DNA from: Microglena sp. YARC | Lineage: Eukaryota; Chlorophyta; Chlorophyceae; Chlamydomonadales; Chlamydomonadaceae | Direction: 5' to 3' | Length of the DNA stretch: 64,000 bases | Assembly (NCBI GenBank): GCA_022414725.1 | Contig: CM039462.1 | Coordinates: forward strand, 97,346,963-97,410,962 | Shown here: in pieces, positions 54,001-63,515 of the stretch | Layout of the letters: each line of letters opens with the position of its first letter | How positions within the stretch are numbered: the stretch's first letter is position 1 | The notes under the pieces: model-generated | Told to the model about the DNA's origin: nothing | The model's database searches: none | The model's input: the letters and a program-made list of their open reading frames with translations, nothing else | Program-made: the position numbers and the translations under genes

Positions 54001-57000
54001 TCCCCATACACCGTGTCAAACCCCACAGTGGGCATATGCAGCTTGCATTGATATTAAAAAAAAAAAGTATATATATATATATATATGTATATATATGGAC
54101 GCTCTTGCCGAGCATATAAACCCTGTCCCCATGTTCCATATCATACCTCACAGTGGGTGTGTGCAGCTCACATTGATAACACCAAACCGAACCCCAAACC
54201 CCAAACTAAACAAAACTCTATACATGATTCGAAACAGAACAAAACATAAAACAAACATAACATACAACAGAACAAGACAAGACATGTTTCGACACTCTTG
54301 CATAGCATGTAAACTCTGTCCCCATGTACCCCACAGTGGGTACAAGCAGCTTACATTGATAATCTCAAACCCAAAAGATATCAACCCCAAAGTGACGCAA
54401 ACTAAAAACTAAACAAAACAAAAACCATAGCAAAGCAGAATCTCTGATTGCCTCTAGCATATACACCCAAAACAAAACTTAAACCCAAGCTAACTTGACC
54501 CAACCCAACCCAACCCAACCCAACATCTTCTTCATGCCTATCCACATTGCTGTTATCGGAACTCTGTTTGTCTCTAGCTTGTACGCCCAAAATAAAACAA
54601 AAGCCAGACCCAACCCAACCCAACCCAAACTTAACCTCAAACAAACAAAAACAAAACAAGATGGAACTCAAACCTAACCCTAACCTAACCCAAACCTATA
54701 ACCCAAACCTAACCCAAACCCAACCCAAACCCAAACCCAACCAACCCAACCCGACATCTTTTTATGCAGATCCACCCAGCTGTTATGGGATCTCTGTTTG
54801 TCTCTAGCTTGTATGCTGGATACCTTGGATGGCAGTGGAGGCGCACCCGTACGGTGAGCTTTCATAGTTGGGCACTATTTTTATTTTAGGCCATCCAGAG
54901 CAGCTTCTAGGCAAGTCCTCTGGTTGGCTGGATACCTTATTTGGCAGTGGAGACACACCTGTAAATTGTTTTAAAAAAATCTGAAAGTAGGTTTTTTCTA
55001 GCCTTATGGTTTAAGGCCTCCTCCTGGGACAGAGTTTTAGTGCTGTTTATAGCTTTTTATTGCCTTTCACAGCTTATTAGGCCATTTATCTAGTCGGGCA
55101 AACAAATCTTTATTTTTCCTTTTGTAGCAATAAAAAAACGGGATTAAAACTAGTAAACGAGTGCTATATATGGTGGGGGAAAATCCGGAACATGCTTCAC
55201 GGTTTTCTAAGGAGAGAGGGATCGCTACATAAACTTTGCCGATCAGTGCTGAGACAGGACAGCGGCACAACCTGCCTCCTATCCAATTTTATTGGCAGAG
55301 CCCCTCCTTCTGGGGGGCGGGAGCCCCCAGCGTTACCCATTTGTCCGTCCGACCATCCATCCGTCTGACCGCGTTGAAGCCCGACACGTCAGCCAACGGT
55401 CTCGTAACTAACTCGCTTCCGTTGGCATCTGCCTGTCGCTCCCTGGCGATCACTCTCTGCCATTTTTAACGGTCGCAGGCGACGCTGCATCGAACTTGTT
55501 ACAGGAAGCATTAGGGTTTTTGAATCACCCCCAGGAACCTTTCCATGGTGAGAGAGAGAGGGTTTGTTACACAAACTTATCAAATCACTGCTGAGACTGG
55601 ACAGCAGCAAAGCCTGCAGACCATCAAATTTTAACACGGAAGCATGAGGGTCTGTAAGGCCCCCCCACAAACCTGAAGCAAACTAGGTCAAGTCCCAAAA
55701 AGAAAACAAACTAGAGGCAGAAAGAAGAGTGGAAAGGGGAGCGTGAAGGAGAGGGATGCCGAGGCAGGCAATCCAGAGCACCAAGCCCAACAAGCACAAG
55801 AGAAGAGGGCTGAGCCAAAAGAGCTAAAGGCTAATCAAGGGCGCGCGCTATGAGCACCTTCATATGCAGGGGTAATGCCCCTAACAGAAAAAGCCCAAGT
55901 CAACGTAGCACAACCATTTTGCATATAAGGACTAGAGTGCCTAGGAGAGCAACCGAACACACCCCAAGGAGTAATGGGAGAATCCAGACTAAGCGCAGAG
56001 AGTCCACAAAACCAAGCTAATCACTGCCGAGACTAGACAGCAGCACAGCCTGCCGACCATCCAATTTTTTAACACGGAAACACGAGGGTTTTAAAGGTAC
56101 CCCCTCAAACCTCAATTCTAGAAAGATTACAAGGGGGATCACAATTCTATGTTTTGATCGGCTCATACGTTTGTACTGTTTAAGTACTTTCAATATTCAA
56201 CCTCGGCATATCATCACTTGATTGCGAGAGGTCGTGGGTTCAATTCCCGCAACTCCTCGAGTTATCGGGAGGTCGGGCTAGTGGTATGATTCTCGCTTAG
56301 GGATTCCAATTTTGCTCTTTTCCCCGCACTAATGCATACCTATCGTCCGCTGATCATGCTTTGAATCTTTCATTGATTGCTAGGATTGATTGATAGTCTT
56401 TCATTGATTGATTGGCTGTCATTGGTTGATATGATTGATATATTAGTTGATAGTCTTTCATTGATTGATCGATGGATAGTCATTCATTGATTGATTGATG
56501 GATTCTCATTCATTGATTGATAGGCTGGCATTGTACCAAGACCTGGCCATAGTTTTGGGCGGAGACCCCACTTCTGACGCTGTCTAGCACTTGTTCTTTC
56601 CAGCAACGAGCAGCAGCTTTTAGGCAGCTCCCTGGGCTCCCTCTTCATCCAAACCTAAGGCAACCTAGGCACCTGGATGCTGATATTGTCAGCTTTCCAG
56701 TGCTCCTTGAATCTTTGGGTTCAGCTCAGTGGCAGTCTTGGGGATCTGCCTAGAAGCTGGTGCTGGTAGCTGAAAAGAAAAAACAGTGGGCATAGGGATG
56801 TTGCTGTTGAAGCTTGATCACGGCCCCACCAGGGTACTACATTTGTCAAATTGGCCAGCTCTTAAAGTGCACAAACGTCAAATTGGTCAGCGCTTTGTAG
56901 TGCAAAAAGGCGAGCACAGAGCGACGAAAAAAAAGGCGCAAAACGCGAAGGGGGGCTCAATAAGCGTGCGCGAAATCGTGCTGCCGCGCGCACTTAGTAG

Positions 57001-60000
57001 TACCCTGGTCCCCACTTCCACCTTTCTGTTCAATGTTCAAAAATGTTCAAAAAAACCAATGTTAAAAAAAAAACCACTCCATTCAAATTGTGAACTCGGT
57101 TGATAAATAAATTTATTAATGAATAAACAAATAAAATTTAATAAATAAATTAATATATATAAATAAAATCGAGTCCATTAAAATCGATACGTTTGTTTAG
57201 GAGCACTGTTTCATTATTATAAAATACTGACAAACCATGCCGTCCAGAAAATGGCAAGGGAAATTGAAACAACTATTTCGATGTTTGAGGTTCCCGAAGC
57301 ATGAAAATAAAAAAAAAATAAAAAAAAATGAAACCTCTGTTTGTTGTTCTGGTTAGCGATGTACACAAATGCATATAAGATACATATGAAACCACTGATT
57401 CCATGTTTGAAGTTAAAGAAGGAAGCAAATAAAATAAAAACGAAACCGCTGTTTCGCTGTTCCAGGTTGGTGACGAGATCCGTGAGCTAAAGAAGACTCT
57501 TCCTGCTGTTGGCGAGGATGGTGTCCGCCCCCCATCCCCTGTGGACTCTCAGATCACCGCAAAGGAGACTGTAAGTTCAACCTTTTATTTTGATTTCCTT
57601 ATGGCGAGGACAGTGTTCGCCCCCCATCCCCTGTGGACTCTCAGGCCAAGGACACTGGAAGTCCAGCCTATTATTTTGATTTCCTTATGGCGAGGATGGC
57701 GTCCTCCCCCCCATCACCTGTCGACTCTCAGGTCACTGCCAAGGAGACTTTAAGTCCAGCCTATAATTTTGATTTTCTATTTGCAGGATGGTGTCCCCCC
57801 CCCCCCCCCCCCCTATCAATAAAGATACCCCCGGAGGAGAATGTAAGTTTAGCCTAATGTTTTGATTTTCTATTGGCGAGGATGGAGTCCGCGCCCCCAT
57901 TCCCTGCAGGTTTGTAGATCCTTGCCGGTGAGACTGTCAGTTCAAGCTGTTATTTTGATTTTCGATTGTTGAGGATGGTTGGAAGATCCCCCTGGATGGT
58001 ATGGAGCAGGCTCGTCTTGCGTCAACTTCGAAGTGTTTGTATATGTGAGTATGTCAACCGTCCTTGCGGGGCCCAGGGGGTGGGCCATCAACTTCCAGCA
58101 ACAAAACAGCATCCTTCCACCTCGGACACACGCACACACACACAATGGGGCCCAAATAGGCTTAATGGACTCATCAATTATTTCAATCATGACCTGTCTA
58201 TGGTAATGCAAGGCAATTATTTTGTTGTGGTTCAAGAGGACTTGGTTCAATGTTGCCTACAAACTTGGTTCAGTGCCCCCCTATGAAAGCATGAAACCTG
58301 CACGGGCCGAAGGAGCTGGTTGCCATCAACTTCCAGCAACAAAACAGCTTCCTTCCACCTCGGACACACGCACACACGCACAACTCCCCCCTACCCACCT
58401 CACGTACACCAAGACAAGCACTCTTTCATAGGATCTGTCCTTCTTGTCTATGGTGCCTGTATCGCCACAATTTTAAAATAAATAAAAATAATTAACTTTC
58501 ATATAAAACATGACTCCTGCAGGAGCAGAAGGAGCTGGTTGCAGGCAACTTTAAAGACAAGCACTCTTTCATGGGCTCTATTCTTCTTGCCTCTGGTGTA
58601 GGTATCGCCACAATTTAAATAAACAATACAATTAATGAACTTCAATAAAAACATGAATCCTGCAGGAGTTTAAGGGGCTGGTTGCAGGAAACTTTAATGA
58701 AAAGCACTCTTTGATGGGCTCTATTCTTCTTGCCTCTGGTGTGGGTATTGTCACAATTTTACAATAAAATACAAACAATTAACTTCAATAAAAACATGAA
58801 TCCTGCAAGAGTGTAAAGAGCGGGTTGCCGGCCACTTTACCGACAAGCACTCTTTCAAAAACCTGTCCTTCTTGCCTCTGGTGTGGGTAGCGTCACAATT
58901 TTTAAATAAAATACAAATAATTAACTTCAACATGAATCCTGCAGGAGCGTAAGGAGCTGGTTGCTGGTAACTGTAAGGACAGGCACTCTTTGATGGGCTC
59001 TATCCTCCTTGCCTCTGGTGCACATATCGCCACAATTTTCAAAATACTGAAAATATCTAACTTGTACAATAACAGGGGTATCGCCACGATTTTTAAAATA
59101 CAATAAAAATAATTTGCTTTCATAAAACATGCATCACGCAGGAGCGTAAGAAGCTGGTTGCCGGAAACTATAAAGACAGGCACTCTTTGATGGGCTCTAT
59201 CCTTCTTGCCTCTGGTGTGGGTATCGCCATTGAGGGATGTGCCAACACGTACATCCGTACTGGAAAGCTCTTCCCTGGCCCCCATCTGTTTGCTGGTAAG
59301 ATTTGTGCTGGCGATTCAGGCGATTTAGGCGATTTGTATGTGAAGTGGTGTTGCTGGTGCTAGTGGGTGCTAGTGGTGGTGGTGGTTTCACATATGTGGG
59401 ATTTGTAAGATTTATGTGGGCACTGCTGCTAAAACTAGACTCATAGAAAGTGGTTGTGCTGGTGGTAGTGGTGGTAACAGGGATAGCGGTGGTGGTGGTT
59501 TTGCATATGTGGATTGTAAGACTTCTGGAGCCCATATGGGAGGATTCTTTAATTATAATTGTAAAATTCAATTATCACCGAGCTCGGAGTCAGGGCCCCC
59601 GTTGGTTAAAACCATCAATTGGGTTTCAGTTCATCAATGCCTTTTCCGCCCTTCCTGTCACTGTTGGGCAAGTCCTAAAAGGCCATTGGGCCGACCCCTG
59701 GACTGATACATACATATACTTGCATACATCTATATATATGTAGACATACATGGATTTCTGTGAATAGTTCGCGAACTTATCGTTCGTTCGTTCGTTGGTG
59801 TGAAGGGGGGCGGGTCCCCCGGACAAAACCAGACTGTACGAATTTCCTGGCAGTTCCACGTGGTATGCCAAGCCGATTTACCTGATGTACGCGGGCTGTA
59901 CACGGTTCAAAAATTTACTACCGCAGATTCGTTTTTCCACCAGCGAAATCGCTCGGCATACTCAACCACACTTATTTTCCACCTCTTCTCTGCTCTTCAC

Positions 60001-63000
60001 TGCGCTTCTTTGCAAGTCGTGTCCATCTTTTTCCGCATTCGTTCTGAGCGCCTGTTCGGACCAACGATGGTGCTCAGCTCAGCTCTGCAGACCGACGAGG
60101 ATTGGAGCGATGCAAACCAGCTTTGACGTTAAGCATATGCTGCAGGGTAGTCTGGACCTAATCGCCTTGCCTTGCGCTTAGAATAATGCTGTCAGAATTT
60201 AGCTTCATGAAGCAGGTCTGCTTCTCTTGCTTCATGATGCATGCCAAGGGTCCTAATGGACAAGGGGTCTTGCAACGCATCGGCCAGTATTCAGAGTGAG
60301 TTTGCCAACGCAGGGAAGAAAGGGCCGACAATTCATTTCACCTGCTTCCGAGTTAGTGCACTTTCTTCATGTCACCATGCTTGTGTCTCCGTCTGCGAGC
60401 GTTATAACCATTCATTTTACGCATGCGTACGATGTGATGCTTGGGAGTTACTAGCAACAACTTCGAGAAATTCGAATTCTTCATCACTATCTCCATCGCT
60501 CGCGCCTGCGACGCTCATCTCATCACCGCACTCTCTTTTCATTGTATAGTCGATCGTTAAGCACGGCGCCCCGATTTTTGGCTACAGCAAGTTTGCACAA
60601 GAAGAACCCGAGGTGTACGTGTGTGTATGTGGTTGCGGGGGAGAGGGATAGGAGGGCTGCGCGAGGAGGGAGACGGCAGGAAGGTGTGTGGGGCAAGGGG
60701 GACGGGGGGCAGACAGATTTAGGGAAAGTAGGGGATTGTGCCGGTCTAGGGGGGAGGAGGGGCATACATTACGGATGGGAAGGGGGCATGCATCACATAT
60801 TTTTAGCTGGAAAGGGGGGAAATGTCTTGGTAGAGTGCATGTGAAGTGGGAGAGGGGTGGGTAGGGGTGGGGGGGACAAACAAGGGCCTGACCCCTTCAG
60901 TAACCCTGATCAGACCAAAGGACGTGGGTGGGGTGGCGGGTGGCCTCCGGCCACACGGGCGATGTACATACATACATACGTACATACATACATACATACA
61001 TACATACATACATACAAACATGGCAAGATTTGTGGATATCTGAACATCAGTAAGCAGAAGATGCGATGACCCTTGCGAGGCACATAAGCAGTTAGAAGTT
61101 GTCACCCTGGCCCTAGCTCCATGGTTGTAAACCCTGGCTGCATAAGTCGTATCAGATCTGGTGTCGCGCTGGACATTAGTAAGCAGAAGATGCGATGACC
61201 TTCCTTAGGCACATTGTGCACATTATCAACATTAGCTGAATTCAACATCAGCAGACGTGTGCTTCAGTGAATTCATTTTTTAACATCTATGAATCAGTAT
61301 CAGAACTTTAATGACAGGCACTCTTTGATGGTCTCATTCCTGATATCCAACACTCCTGATATTGTTCCTTCTGCTATGAAGGTACAACCATCGTTTTCCG
61401 CATCCAGTGCACACCACCTCACACCACCCCTCCTCACACCTAATACCACCTCTCCTCACACTACCTCTCCTCACACTTCACACCACTTCTCCTCACACCA
61501 CCTCACACCACATCTCCTCACACCCCCACCTCTCCTCACACCACCTCACCACCACCTCTCCTCGCACCACCTCACACCAACTCTGCCCACACCACACCAC
61601 CTGTGCGCACCTCGCACTACCTCAACACTTCCATACCACCACACACCAACTCTGCCCACACCACACACCCACCTCCTCACACCACCTCACACCATCTCGA
61701 ACTGCCCCATACCACCTCATCAACACCTCACCAACACCTCTCCTCACACCACCCCTCTTACCACCTCACACTACGTCTCCTCACACCACCTCGCACCATC
61801 TCGTGCCACCTCTCCTCACACAACCTCACACAACCTCACACCCGCTATTGTCACTTCTGTCCTTCAGGCGCAACAACCGTTTTCTTGTGGGCTACTGCTG
61901 CTGCCTCTCGTCACACCACATCACTGCATACAACCTCACACCACCTCACACCCGCTATTGTCACTTCTGTCCTTCAGGGGCAACAACCGTTTTCTTGTGG
62001 GCTACTGCTGCTGCCTCTCGTCACACCACATCACTGCATACAACCTCACACCACCTCACACCCGCTATTGTCACTTCTGTCCTTCAGGCGCAACCACCGT
62101 TTTCTCGTGGGCTGCTGCTGCTGCCTCCCATCACACCACCTCACCACCACCTCACTGCATACCACCTCACACTTGCTATTGTCACTTCTTTTATTCAGGT
62201 ACAACCATCGTCATCTTGTGGGCTACTGCTGCTGCCTCTTGTCACACCACATCACTGCATACAACCTCGTACCACCTCACACTCGCTATTGTCACTTTTC
62301 TCAGGTGCAACTATCGTTTTCTTGTGGCCTGCTGCTGCTGCCTCCCATCACACCACCTCACACCCGCTATTGTCACTTCTGTTCCTCAGGTGCAACTATC
62401 GTTTTCTTGTGGGCTGCTGCTGCTTCCCTAACGCCTGCCATGCAGAAGGGTGACAACAACGCCCGCAACGCTCACATTGCATTGAACTCATTGAACGTCG
62501 CTCTCTTCGCTTGGCAGATCCCTACTGGTGAGACTCTTTTCCTGTATTTTTTCTCTTTAAATGCGTGTATGCAGTCACATATACGACCTTCTATGGGCTG
62601 CTGCTGCTGCCCTAACCCCTGCTATACATAAGGGTGATAACAATGCACACATACGACATGCTTTTGGCTGCTGCTGCCCTAACCTCTGCCATGCAGAAAG
62701 GTGATAACAATGCCCGCAACACTCACATTGCATTGAACGTCGCCCTCTTCGCTTGGCAAATCCTTACCGGAGAGTCTTTTCTATGTGTTTTCTCTGTTTT
62801 GATTGTGCATATGCTCACACACATACAACGTTCTGTGGGCTGCTGCTGCTGCCCTAACCCCTGCCCTTGCATGGAACGTCGCTCTCTTCGCTTGGCAAAT
62901 CCCTACCGGAGAGTTTTTTATTATGTGTTATCTCTGTATACTTGTGCATATGCTCACACACATACAACGTTCTGTGGGCTGCTGCTGCCCTAACCCCTGC

Positions 63001-63262
63001 TTAGCAGAAGGGTGATAACAATGCTCACAACGCTCACATTGCATTGAACGTCGCTCTCTTCGCTTGGCAGATCCCTACTAGTAAGTCTTGTTTCCTGTCC
63101 TTTCTCTAAACAAATATGCACGAGTATACAAATATACAACTTTCTTGTTGGCTGCTGCTGCTGCTGCCCTACCCCCTGCCATACATAAGCGTGAGAACAA
63201 AGCTCACATTGCATTGAACTCATTGAACGACGCTCTCTTTGCTTGGCAGATCCCTACCGGTA
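51084..63262 (+). CDS. plastid thylakoid DUF4079 membrane protein, 3' end beyond recognisable exons
   Basis: Exons: 51084-51344, 54770-54853, 57466-57570, 59142-59295, 62390-62527, all GT-AG with matching phases; about 247 codons. A final exon after IPTG was not found and probably lies right of the window. The N-terminus is transit-peptide-like (MLQKTSTSLSRPCTRAVPSC), followed by a hydrophobic stretch ending in AMA, a thylakoid processing site. The mature part has GELGILEGRTAAL, IHPAVMGSLFVSSLYAGYLG (membrane helix), WQWRRTRT, HSLMGSILLASGVGIAIEGC (helix), RTGKLFPGPHLFAG, and ATIVFLWAAAASLTPAMQKG (helix), the hallmarks of DUF4079 proteins in plastids and cyanobacteria, whose role is unknown. 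Exons 2 to 5 have many decayed copies, so the true exon 5 could be another copy between 62390 and 63262. Confidence 0.85.
51613..51800 (+). mobile_element. foldback-type MITE, in DUF4079 intron 1
   Basis: Runs CACTGTTTTTCTTTTCGG ... CACCAGTTTCTAAGCAGCTC ... GGGCCAAACCCAAAGATTCC ... GGGAGCTGTCTAGAAGCTGC. The inverse of 56600-56788 aligns over its entire length. Ends contain inverted AGCAGCTTCTAGGCAGCTCC. Confidence 0.75.
51830..54440 (+). repeat. ~190-bp satellite-like array in DUF4079 intron 1, about 13 copies
   Basis: Each unit has a conserved core (ACATGTGTGGACACCCTTAC, CTAGCATGTAAACCATGTCC, CCATGCACCGTGTCATACC, CACAGTGGGCATGTGCAGCT) and a variable A/C-rich linker (AAACCCAAAACAAAACAC). The core is better conserved than the linker, which is unusual for neutral tandem repeats. 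Confidence 0.85.
54445..54769 (+). repeat. exon 2 edge copy and CCCAACCCAAA tracts
   Basis: 54533-54595 repeats CTATCCACATTGCTGTTATC and TCTGTTTGTCTCTAGCTTGT, the start of exon 2; a shorter echo (TGATTGCCTCTAGC) lies at 54445. CCTAACCCAAACC tracts fill the rest. Confidence 0.88.
54854..55160 (+). repeat. DUF4079 exon 2 donor-edge copy and spacer
   Basis: 54922-54955 (GGCTGGATACCTTATTTGGC, then AGTGGAGACACACC) repeats the end of exon 2. A fragment of the foldback MITE (AGCAGCTTCTAGGCA) lies at 54900. Confidence 0.75.
55161..56115. repeat. three copies of a ~110-bp block plus dispersed repeat R (55300-55505, minus)
   Basis: GATCAGTGCTGAGACAGGAC (55240), AATCACTGCTGAGACTGGAC (55586) and AATCACTGCCGAGACTAGAC (56022) start related blocks that continue CAGCAGCACAGCCTGC and end in an AACACGGAAGCATGAGGGT-like string. 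Family R in minus orientation is inserted between the first two, with TCTGGGGGGCGGGAGCCCCC at 55309-55328. Confidence 0.7.
56223..56302 (+). tRNA. putative circularly permuted tRNA-Pro (AGG)
   Basis: The 3' half precedes the 5' half. 3' half (56223-56258): GCGAG anticodon stem, AGGTC, T-arm GTGGGTTCAATTCCCGC, acceptor AACTCCT. After an 8-nt spacer (GAGTTATC) the 5' half (56267-56302) has acceptor GGGAGGT, D-arm GGCTAGTGGTATGAT, anticodon stem CTCGC and TTAGGG with anticodon AGG at 56299-56301. Acceptor strands pair at six of seven positions (one G-U, one G-A mismatch), anticodon and T stems at five of five. TTTT Pol III stops follow at 56310 and 56318. Weak points: C at position 8 and a poor D stem. 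It lies in an intron, sense strand. Confidence 0.6.
56355..56530 (+). repeat. TTGATTGATTGA-type repeats
   Basis: Repeated GTCTTTCATTGATTGATTG units, ~40 bp each, four to five copies. Confidence 0.85.
56600..56788 (-). mobile_element. foldback-type MITE, in DUF4079 intron 2
   Basis: Plus strand CAGCAGCTTTTAGGCAGCTC ... CTGCCTAGAAGCTGGTGCTG ... AAAAGAAAAAACAGTG; inverse orientation of 51613-51800. Confidence 0.75.
56830..57007. mobile_element. hAT-type MITE, copy 3 (178 bp)
   Basis: Starts CAGGGTACTACATTTGTC and ends CTTAGTAGTACCCTG. Flanks GGCCCCAC (56822-56829) and GTCCCCAC (57008-57015) match at 7 of 8. Interior is the inverse of the 18228-18422 copy (CAAATTGGTCAGCGCTTTGT). Confidence 0.85.
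57008..57465. other. AT-rich end of DUF4079 intron 2
   Basis: AATAAATTTATTAAT and AAAATAAAAAAAAAT strings. GAAACCACTGATTCCATGTT, GAAACCTCTGTTTGTTGTTC and GAAACCGCTGTTTCGCTGTT (57387, 57330, 57443) are related blocks; the last runs into the exon 3 acceptor, so this is another acceptor-edge ladder. Confidence 0.65.
57571..57960 (+). repeat. donor-edge ladder of DUF4079 exon 3
   Basis: Four copies (near 57598, 57685, 57785, 57875) of GGCGAGGATGGTGTCCGCCC, then CCCATCCCCTGTGGACTCTC and GGAGACTGTAAGTT, at ~90-bp spacing. Each keeps a GTAAGT-like donor; poly-C has expanded in the third. Confidence 0.92.
57961..59141 (+). repeat. acceptor-edge ladder of DUF4079 exon 4 (four strong, two weak copies)
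   Basis: Strong copies near 58508-58612, 58645-58750, 58790-58895 and 58930-59030 repeat CTGCAGGAGCGTAAGGAGCT, GGTTGCAGGCAACTTTAA and CACTCTTTGATGGGCTCTAT, then CTTGCCTCTGGTGTGGGTAT. All end at the same point, before the exon's second half. Weak copies at 58050 and 58285 share CCATCAACTTCCAGCAACAA. Several copies still read as protein. Confidence 0.93.
59296..59555 (+). repeat. GCTGGTGGTAGTGGTGGT duplication
   Basis: Two related blocks (59340-59420, 59450-59525) with GTGGTGGTGGTTTCACATAT / GTGGTGGTGGTTTTGCATAT followed by GTGG-ATTTGTAAGA; an internal duplication in intron 4. Confidence 0.7.
59560..59720 (+). mobile_element. S2 SINE copy (5'-truncated)
   Basis: CAGGGCCCCCGTTGGTTAAA, TTCAGTTCATCAATGCCTTT, TTGGGCAAGTCC and CGACCCCTGGACTGATACAT match the body and tail of the element at 26028-26425. 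Confidence 0.7.
59721..61295. other. DUF4079 intron 4 interior; no gene supported
   Basis: Contains (CATA)n at 60967-61017, (CGTT)n at 59782-59797, and a duplicated block ACATCAGTAAGCAGAAGATG / ACATTAGTAAGCAGAAGATG (61044, 61170). Open frames at 59800-60180 and 60240-60550 have no recognisable content. Confidence 0.5.
61296..62389 (+). repeat. acceptor-edge ladder of DUF4079 exon 5 with CACACCACCT spacers
   Basis: 61300-61345 echoes exon 4 (CTTTAATGACAGGCACTCTT). From 61370, and clearly at 61865, 61978, 62090, 62198 and 62303, copies of CAGGNGCAACAACCGTTTTC, then TTGTGGGCTACTGCTGCTGC repeat the first ~45 nt of exon 5 with AG. CACCTCACACCCGCTATTGT, then CACTTCTGT precedes each, so the repeat unit includes the natural polypyrimidine region. 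Confidence 0.93.
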
Positions 63263-63270
63263 AGTCCTTT
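62528..63270 (+). repeat. copies of DUF4079 exon 5 (3' half) downstream
   Basis: Partial copies near 62581, 62660-62780, 62825-62925, 62970-63090 and 63150-63262 repeat GGCTGCTGCTGCTGCCCTAA, CCTGCCATGCAGAAGG, then TTGAACGTCGCTCTCTTCGC and TTGGCAGATCCCTAC. Several keep a donor-like GTAAGTC (63079, 63257). Some lack the middle of the exon. Confidence 0.92.
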
Positions 63271-63318
63271 TTCTGTCTTCTCTCTAAAAATGTACAAGTG
63301 CATACAAACCTGGCAGCC

Positions 63319-63322
<4 letters not shown>

Positions 63323-63413
<91 letters not shown>

Positions 63414-63452
63414 ATCTCTAAAAATGTACAAATGCATACAAACCTGGCAGCC

Positions 63453-63501
<49 letters not shown>

Positions 63502-63515
63502 TTCTCTCTCTCTAT
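63323..63515 (+). repeat. two (CT)n tracts in a duplicated block
   Basis: (CT)n of ~100 bp at 63322-63412 and ~60 bp at 63456-63510, each preceded by ATACAAACCTGGCAGCCCTC, so the block was duplicated together with the tract. Confidence 0.95.

Noticed and set aside
58508..59030. Four additional coding exons of the DUF4079 protein
   Set aside because: All repeat the same 30 residues and lack donors; the protein family contains this segment once.
59800..60550. Two ~100-codon open frames in DUF4079 intron 4
   Set aside because: No splice context, no recognisable domain, and length is within chance for sequence of this composition.
63204..63437. Glu/Arg repeat frame opposite the (CT)n tract
   Set aside because: Translation of a dinucleotide repeat.
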